A DNA stretch of 64,000 nt from positions 217,782-281,781 of the forward strand of contig JASANG010000605.1 of NCBI GenBank assembly GCA_030248215.1, in the 5' to 3' direction. Under the pieces are notes generated by a model. The model was not told the origin of the DNA, ran no database searches, and saw only the letters and a list, made by a program, of their open reading frames with translations. Below, in pieces: positions 57,663 through 64,000 of this stretch; the first letter of the stretch is position 1, and every line of letters begins with the position of its first letter. The position numbers and the translations under genes were made by a program. The DNA is from Enoplolaimus lenunculus (taxonomy: Eukaryota; Nematoda; Enoplea; Enoplida; Thoracostomopsidae).

Positions 57663-58696
57663 AATGTTCCTAGCTTTTACAAATTAGCAAAATGCACTTG
57701 GCTTCCTGCTCGCTTCGCTCGCAATGTTTCTTTCACCATTGCAATAGAAAATATGCATGCAGAAGCGAGAAATACTACGATGACACGAAATAGGTAGTCT
57801 ACTAGTTATCTCTATTATTTCATCTGACATACAGTCGCGATAGTTGTGTTAAATGTAAACGCTTTAAGAATTTCACCCGTTTGGAATGAGCGTTGAACTT
57901 AAACAGTGTTTATTTAATTTCAAAATATTGTTTTATGTCTAAATGGGCACGTGCCTAGTACTACTACTGTGCGCCTAGCAGTGTCTATTTCATAGTTAAA
58001 AATATAATCTAAACAAACACTCATTTACCTTTTTTCACTGTGTTACGATAGGCGATAACAATGGCATAGGAGCTGGTTATTACGAGTAAAACAAACAATT
58101 TGCAATTTGGGCAACTCATTTTTTGGGTAAAGACTTCAAGATTAGAAAAAATAACAAACTTTTCGATTAAGCAGACATATCTTGCTTCAATGTTTTTGCT
58201 CGCAACCCATTTTGAAAAAATGGCCGTATTGCGATTGCTAGAACTGCATATGGATATTAATATGGATGCAATACCGCAACATTTTAACGTTGTGTTAAGA
58301 ATAAATTTGCAAAAAAACAAGACAAGACTAACTTGTACATTATATGACATTTACGCTATTAACAAAAGTGCAACGCTTTACTCTGTGGCCAAATGAGTGA
58401 AAGGTGCCGGATTTCACGATATGCAGGGAATTATTTCGAAAGACTCACGCAAAAACGAGTCGAAAATTCATGCTGAAGTGATCAATTTTTAGCCGTTTCT
58501 CACGTAATTGGATATCATAACACAAAAACATTTCAATTCTGGGTTTCCAAAAAAATTATGTCCTCAAAAATGTACGCAGTAAATCAAGCAAACATACGAA
58601 ACTAAAACGCTGCATTCTTGATTATTGCAGTATTAACCAAAAATATTCAAAGATTCGCAAACTCGTCTAATTTTTTATAATGAGACAATATCATTA

Positions 58697-58827
58697 CGGA
58701 CCCGTTGCCAAAGGATACATCCAGGAAAATTTTTTCCAACCTTGCCTGTAAAGGCAACGATTAGCCTTGTATGCCCCTCCTGAAATATTTTTAGCCCCCC
58801 TAGCAAGATGGGCTGGTTACCGGCCTG
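58697..58827. mobile_element. Family E inverted-repeat element
   Basis: It starts CGGACCCGTTGCCAAAGG and ends GGGCTGGTTACCGGCCTG. The flanks TATCATTA and TATCGTCA match at six of eight. Confidence 0.7.
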
Positions 58828-59213
58828 TATCGTCATGTTGCTAAATCTTAACACAAATTTACCAAATGAAACAAAGAGAAAATTTGATGCTCTCCGAGTT
58901 CGAAGTGCTTAGCAAACACGATCTAATGACGGATCCAAGAAAAATTTAAGGAAGGTGCACAGATTGAAATCCACGCAGCTAACGCGATTCGTTGACGCAT
59001 ACACTCGACTGTGTTGCCCGACTCGAAGCATTTGTTTATTTTTTGTTTGACAATTTTTTGCATAATGCGAACGGGGGCTCAGACATAAACGCCTAAATGA
59101 CCAGACCTGAATCAACCCCTGACGTTCAAATTATAATATAGGTGGCGACTTGTAGATGCAATAAGGCTCCAGCCATTTTTATGGCATTTAAAGTTTGGAA
59201 CGCATGCAAAACA

Positions 59214-59381
59214 CAGGGCCGTAGCTAGGACTTATTGCTAGAAGGCAAGGGGATAAAAATGTTTCAAGAGGGACATACAAGGGATTCGAAAACTTACAAG
59301 GAATTTTGAAAAATTTCAAGGTGGCCAAAATTTTTCCAGACCGGGCTAAGCCCCGTTAGCCAACATTTGGCTACCGGTCCG
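59214..59381. mobile_element. Family E element, perfect 8-bp duplication
   Basis: It starts CAGGGCCGTAGCTAGG and ends TTTGGCTACCGGTCCG. The flanks are GCAAAACA at 59206-59213 and 59382-59389. It lies in the opposite orientation to 57513-57662. Confidence 0.88.
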
Positions 59382-59389
59382 GCAAAACA

Positions 59390-60420
59390 GAAGCAACCTT
59401 TACACCGGATACGGCTTAAAGCAGAGATATATACCGTAAACAGTTGTCGAAACTCGGTCAACAACAGGGATATTCAAAAAACAAAAATAAACTCTATCTG
59501 GGTAACAGCACATATCTGAACAATGCGCAAGAAACTAAAGAACGTAAACATTCATTGCAAACTTTGCTCGGTATTTTATGGCAGACTTTATGGACGCGCA
59601 ACGCCTATTGTAATCATTTGCAGCTATCTGGGCAAAAGTAGTACACTTTGGCCGCTTGGTGTAGTTGGCACCTGTGGGTGCAAAAAGCGACCTAGTTTGT
59701 GACCTTAGAGTGCGATAAGCCTAAATCTGGTATCAGTTAATAGAAACTGTTTGAAGAAAATATCTAGTATTTAAAAATCAGATTAATAAAACACAAGTAA
59801 AATGTATGTACAGGCTAGATGTGATATTATAGTTTGCTAGGTAACAAAAGTTCAAAGTTAGACAATTTTTGAGTTGTCGCTAGAATACAGAGTGGGTGGG
59901 TTATAGAGATTTGGCTTAAGTTCGATTTTGACGTAACAATTTTGACTTGTTCTATTTTATCAAGTCGACATTTTGGTCAAATTTTGTAGCTTTTACATAA
60001 ATACTGAGAGGTTTTAAGCAAACGTTTCTGCTGGCCAGATTATTAATCGGTGTTGTCAGAAACTGGTGTCAAGTTTGAAATTATACTTTTATGCAATGAA
60101 ATAAATCGAGTTTAATTCTACTTTATGTAGTTTGGAATACTGAGGGCCAAGAAGCGGTTAGGCGTGGGTTTTCTGCAGACGTTGTACTACAGCTATGCCA
60201 GTGATGACGAATCCAGACAAATTTTGTGGCCAACGAAAACAAAAGCAACTGATTCTTTGATGAATACAACTAAAAGCAAAAAATCTAAGATTCTAAATAT
60301 CCAAATTAGATGCCTCAATGTTAGGTGGAATTTTGCAACGTTTATGCTAATTCGTAATTTCGATGTTTGAAAATTTAAGATGAAGTTTCAACTTAAAAAC
60401 GGTAATTAAAATTTTTCCAT
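59390..60420. other. Intergenic, two weak open frames
   Basis: 59444-59641 and 60164-60370 are short plus-strand open frames. The second follows an acceptor-like TTTTCTGCAG at ~60178. Their products (YASDDESRQILWPTKTKAT in the second) match nothing I recognise. Confidence 0.3.
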
Positions 60421-60690
60421 TAAACCTTTCTCACATGAGTGTTTTCTATTTCGTATAAAATCTCATTTCAAGTTAGGATTCTTATCCCAGCCTATTGGGT
60501 GGGAGGTGTTGTATCACCATTAAGCGAAGCTTGATACTCAAGCCTAAGACGGAACTCACACATTATGGAGGCTTTGCACAGCGCATCTGCGTAAAACACT
60601 GCGCGCTGTTAGTTATTTCAACTGTACAGTTTGCCCTATTATGTAAGTTGCTCGTAGTGCAGTAAGCTGTAGGTGAGAAATGCTTAAATA
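60421..60690 (-). mobile_element. Diverged family A element
   Basis: AAACCTTTCTCACATGAGTG at the left and GTAGGTGAGAAATGCTTA at the right are the inverted ends. The tRNA-like boxes between (TATCACCATTAAGC, GTTAGGATTC) are decayed. Confidence 0.65.
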
Positions 60691-62229
60691 CGAAATCTCA
60701 AGCCACTCACAGTGGACCTGCGTGTAGTGATTGCAAAATTAGTGCAAGTCATGGCACATGGCTTATAGCTCCTGGGTTGTCGTCCATAACTTTCGTCGCA
60801 GATATGTAAATATTCAAGTTTCTTGTTAAATTAAATAACAATAAGCAATATATAGCAATTCATTTGCAACACAAAATTCCGCACTATCCGTGAAACTTTA
60901 GTACCAAACAGTGCGCGCCAGCTATCAAACGATGCTCCAACAACCAGGCAATGCCTAGTACGAACATGTGCTTTTCCAAAAGTCATAAAAATAAACAAAA
61001 CAGTCATAAGTGTTTTTTGACACGTAGCCAAATTTGGCGTGTTTGTCGCGTCTCAGGCATTTGACACAACGTAAACAAATGTGCTAACGTGATGATATGG
61101 TATGGTCTGACAAACACCACCTGGAAAAACAGTTCGCATATTGTCAGCCTGCAACAGTTGTGGGTGCAAATTGTTGCAATTCAAAACTACGTACCAAACG
61201 CTATTATGTATGGCTTTAGCCAAATATGCCCGTAGTCAGCTCAATTTGCCAGGGGGCTAAAATTTCTTAGGAGAGGCATACAACGGTTTCAAATGCCTTT
61301 ACAAGCGAGGTGGAAATATTTCTATAGATGGCCAGTACCGGAACTGGTACTAGTAGGGGTTCTCCATACTTCAATGGGGGTCCCTAACAGTAGTGCTGAC
61401 CCACGATTTTTCGGTTGGAGACCCGAGGATGGCTGAGATTCATCCTCGAGTTTAACGCAAAGGACATTCAGCGACGGATCTAGGATTTTCTGGTAGGCGT
61501 TCCGAGAATGGATTTTGTTATATACGTCAGTGCCGCCTCCACTGTAGCGGAGACCACCCCTATAACCTGCGAGATCGGACCCCATTGTTAGACATTTTAT
61601 CACTTTACGAAAAAGTGAAAAAAACTTTAAAATTGTTGCTTCGACACCTGGTCCCGAATAGTAAAGCGCAAATTACGGCTTATGGATAAGCATGGGCATT
61701 ATTCGCTGGAAATTGTTTTGATCCCCTGCGAAGTGAAGAAAGTTCGCGGGCGAAGCGAGCAAAAACCCAAACACACCCTGAACAAAGTTTGCTTTTGGAT
61801 CAACTATAGTTTTCAAAATTGATTATGGACCTCCTACGAAAACCAAACTGCGGGGAAATTACATTAAAAATATACAGTTTCGTTTTGTACCATTATATGC
61901 AGTGTTGACCTGTTCGAAGCATGCGCTACACTGGTAACACTATAAAAATTTCGCCCACGAGAAATTAGTCCTATTCAATGGCAAGTTTTAGGGCTAAATC
62001 TATTTTGTAATAATTTTTACTTGTTAGATAAAGGCTGAAACAATCGTTTTGCGTTATAATTTATTGCAAAGCAAAACTCCAAGAATGGAAAAATTAGCAA
62101 AACATAATATTTATTTAGCCTAACAAACAGAACAAATATGCTCAAATCGATGGGTGAACGTTTGCGGCAGACCCCAAGAAATTTTTGTCGTTGTCCTTGA
62201 ATATTTCATTTCGGGGAGATTATTTATCT
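60691..62229. other. Intergenic with element fragments
   Basis: 61212-61330 is a family E fragment (CCCGTAGTCAGCTCAATTTGC). 61467-61560 starts CAGCGACGGATCTAGG, a family D-like fragment. No gene is seen. Confidence 0.4.
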
Positions 62230-62388
62230 TAAACCGAAAGGGGGGGGGCAAAATTTCGCAGGTAATAAACTTACTTTTGACCCATACACAAACAACGAAC
62301 TATTGTTACAAAATTGCTATATAATTTTGTCGAGATGCTGTTGGGGGAGCCACGGCCGGGGTGGCCCCCCCATGGATCCGGCATTGTT
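62230..62388. mobile_element. Family D fragment, inverse orientation
   Basis: It contains AAAATTTCGCAGGTAATAAAC, TCGAGATGCTGTTGGGGG and ends CCATGGATCCGGCATTG. The left terminus is replaced by an A/G-rich tract. Confidence 0.7.
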
Positions 62389-62754
62389 GGCGAGCCAGCG
62401 CATCAAGCAAAAAAAGTTATGATATTTAGCAATATGGAGGTTATTTCAAAGCCTGTCGCGAAATTTGAACTAAAGATTCAGGTTGGAGATGGAATTGTGG
62501 TAAAAAATCTGCGAGCGAAGGGAGCGAAAAGCCAGTTCAAAACAACAACGGTTTTTAATTAAACTGGTTAAGGTTGGGCCCGTACTAGGGGAGAGGCTTC
62601 CAAGTGGAGGTAACAAGAGCTAGGCGATGGTGACTCTTCAGTTGTTACGGACCTATTAAAAAGTCTAAGTTACCACGGTGTTGAAAATTTAGAACCTACT
62701 TCATACTGCACTGGTTAAAGTTTTCGCGGTCCATGTTTACTTCGAGGAGCGAAT

Positions 62755-62968
62755 CATTTATTCGCGGGACTATAACAGAGTATAAGCAAAAGCCTTAGAG
62801 TAAATTTTTTTGCTTTAGCTTAGGCTTAGTTTATGTTCTTATGCTTACACTGGCCCATGCATAGAACAGGGCCGGATCGTTTTCCGGAGGGGCTATAATA
62901 GAGTCAGTTTAAACTTTAGACTATTTTTTGCTTATGCTTAGGCTTAGGCTAGGCTTAGGCTTAGGAAT
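62755..62968. mobile_element. Two adjoining family F pieces
   Basis: 62755-62851 has AGCCTTAGAG, TTTGCTTTAGCTTAGGC. At 62852 a new left end GGCCCATGCATAGAACAGGG begins, followed by four or five TTAGGC units to ~62965. The right end is missing. Confidence 0.65.
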
Positions 62969-64000
62969 ACAACTAATTCAAATATATCAAAAAATTTTTG
63001 TTGCGATCAAAATATGAAGAAGTGAAAATTTCGGCTCTACACTTGGTTTTTAAATTTTTTCTTTTTGCTTATGAGTTTGTCTCGGCAATTGAACTTCACA
63101 TATTATGGTATAACTGATGATGTAGGTTACGTAAATGAATTAACATTTCTAAGCCTGTCGTGAAAGTAAAATAATTTCCTTTTTGTGGGCTATTTGACTT
63201 GATATAATAATCGTTTTATCATAAAATTCAGGAGCTAAAATGATACTGAATAATACACCATAGTCAAAACCGGAGCCGCCACCCCCATCCCTCATTTGGG
63301 GGACCCTCCCCTAAATGAGCCCCCACCCTAACCGGTTAAAACAAAACCGCTTAAGTTTTAAAATGCGTATGGTTTCTCACTCACTTCGCTCGCGAGTCTG
63401 GGGTCCCCACCCTGAAATTTGGGGGAGCGCCCACCCCTGGCTGCTCCGGCACTGACCACAGTAACGAAACGATTGCCTACTGCCTAAGCTTAAGCCTAGA
63501 GCCCAGATCAACAAATATGTTTAAATTATTAGGTTACCATGCTTATATGCAACAGTGCTAAACGTTTAATACGCACAGAAATCCGCAAAAAGCAACCGAT
63601 AATCTCTGAGGTTCGCAACAGGTCGCTGTATCAAAAGCTTTAATCTCATTTACAGAGCTATAAAACGGCAACCTCCTCACACAGCCAGATAAACTATTGT
63701 GTCTCCACAATTTAGCTTTAGTCTATTTCATCTACACAGCTTCACAGTTATAACCCGCTGGCTCTTAACAAGGACTCTCAGACAGTGGGTAGGTATGTTT
63801 CTGGTTTGTTTATTCTTTACTGGCAAAACACACATTTGTGTATATACAATGCTGTTATGTATATATTTTTAACCAGCACAAAACTGTTGAAAAATGCGAA
63901 AAACGCACACCGAATGAAAACAACTGCGTCTGTAAAGCCGCAGAGAATCAAAAGAGAGAAAACCCACAACCACCATGGCAAAGGCCATATATTGTTACGG
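62969..64000. other. Intergenic, one GC-rich inverted repeat
   Basis: 63270-63452 has CCGGAGCCGCCACCCCC at the left and CACCCCTGGCTGCTCCGGC, its inverse in part, at the right. This is probably another non-autonomous DNA element. Nothing else is recognisable to the window end. Confidence 0.45.

Noticed and set aside
58100-58396. Plus-strand frame with a faint ankyrin-like phrase (VLRLLELHMDIN)
   Set aside because: Only half of one repeat is similar, the opposite strand is equally open, and no neighbouring repeats follow.
2-63000. TTAGGC repeats as proof of a nematode or of interstitial telomeres
   Set aside because: The arrays lie inside inverted-repeat elements, several with flanking duplications, so they follow transposition and not telomere biology.
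1-64000. LTR elements, retrovirus-like or Polinton-like elements, LINEs, CRISPR arrays, operons
   Set aside because: No reverse transcriptase, integrase, capsid or transposase motif, no long terminal direct repeats and no regularly spaced short repeats were found by reading the open frames and repeat ends.

Overview
The window reads as AT-rich nuclear DNA from an invertebrate animal. It shows GT-AG introns with many exons per gene, tRNA-derived SINE-like repeats and dense non-autonomous DNA transposons. The phylum cannot be fixed. The many TTAGGC arrays look like nematode telomere repeats, but they sit inside a short inverted-repeat transposon family, so they do not date or place the genome. 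No LTR element, retrovirus-like element, Polinton, LINE reverse transcriptase or autonomous transposase is recognisable.

Two multi-exon protein genes can be built by splice-phase-consistent reading. (1) Plus strand 4754-10767: seven exons, a predicted 480-residue F-box plus leucine-rich-repeat protein, probably a substrate receptor of an SCF ubiquitin ligase. Its first two exons are linked less firmly than the rest. (2) Minus strand 38626-26215: six exons, a predicted 1679-residue protein. Its last ~170 residues match the conserved coiled-coil domain of MEIOC, the meiosis factor that works with the RNA helicase YTHDC2. The ~1500 residues before that are low-complexity, with two glutamine-rich stretches encoded largely by CAA. 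The two genes converge and are 15.4 kb apart.

Layout: 1-4.75 kb is a nest of small DNA transposons. 4.75-10.8 kb is the F-box/LRR gene, with elements in its long introns. 10.8-17.75 kb is a second repeat cluster (tRNA-like elements in tandem, nested hAT-type elements). 17.75-26.2 kb has few recognisable repeats and is strikingly A-rich on the top strand, which fits transcription from the minus strand (possible long MEIOC 3' UTR or non-coding RNA). 26.2-38.6 kb is the MEIOC gene; every intron carries a repeat (satellite, GC-rich inverted-repeat element, TA-flanked element, hAT-type elements). 38.6-64 kb is mostly intergenic with dozens of small elements and a few unassigned exon-like openings.

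The repeats fall into recurrent families: (A) a tRNA-like element bounded by inverted repeats; (B) a second tRNA-like family; (C) hAT-type elements with CAGGGTGCAACCGG ends; (D) hAT-type elements with CAGTGGCGGATCC ends; (E) elements with GGCCCGTAGCCA ends; (F) elements with GGCCCATGTATAGA ends and internal TTAGGC arrays; (G) TA-flanked elements ending in CTGTATTGACCCG; (H) palindromic GAGTCAAA elements. Families C-F leave 8-bp target duplications, several of them perfect in this window.
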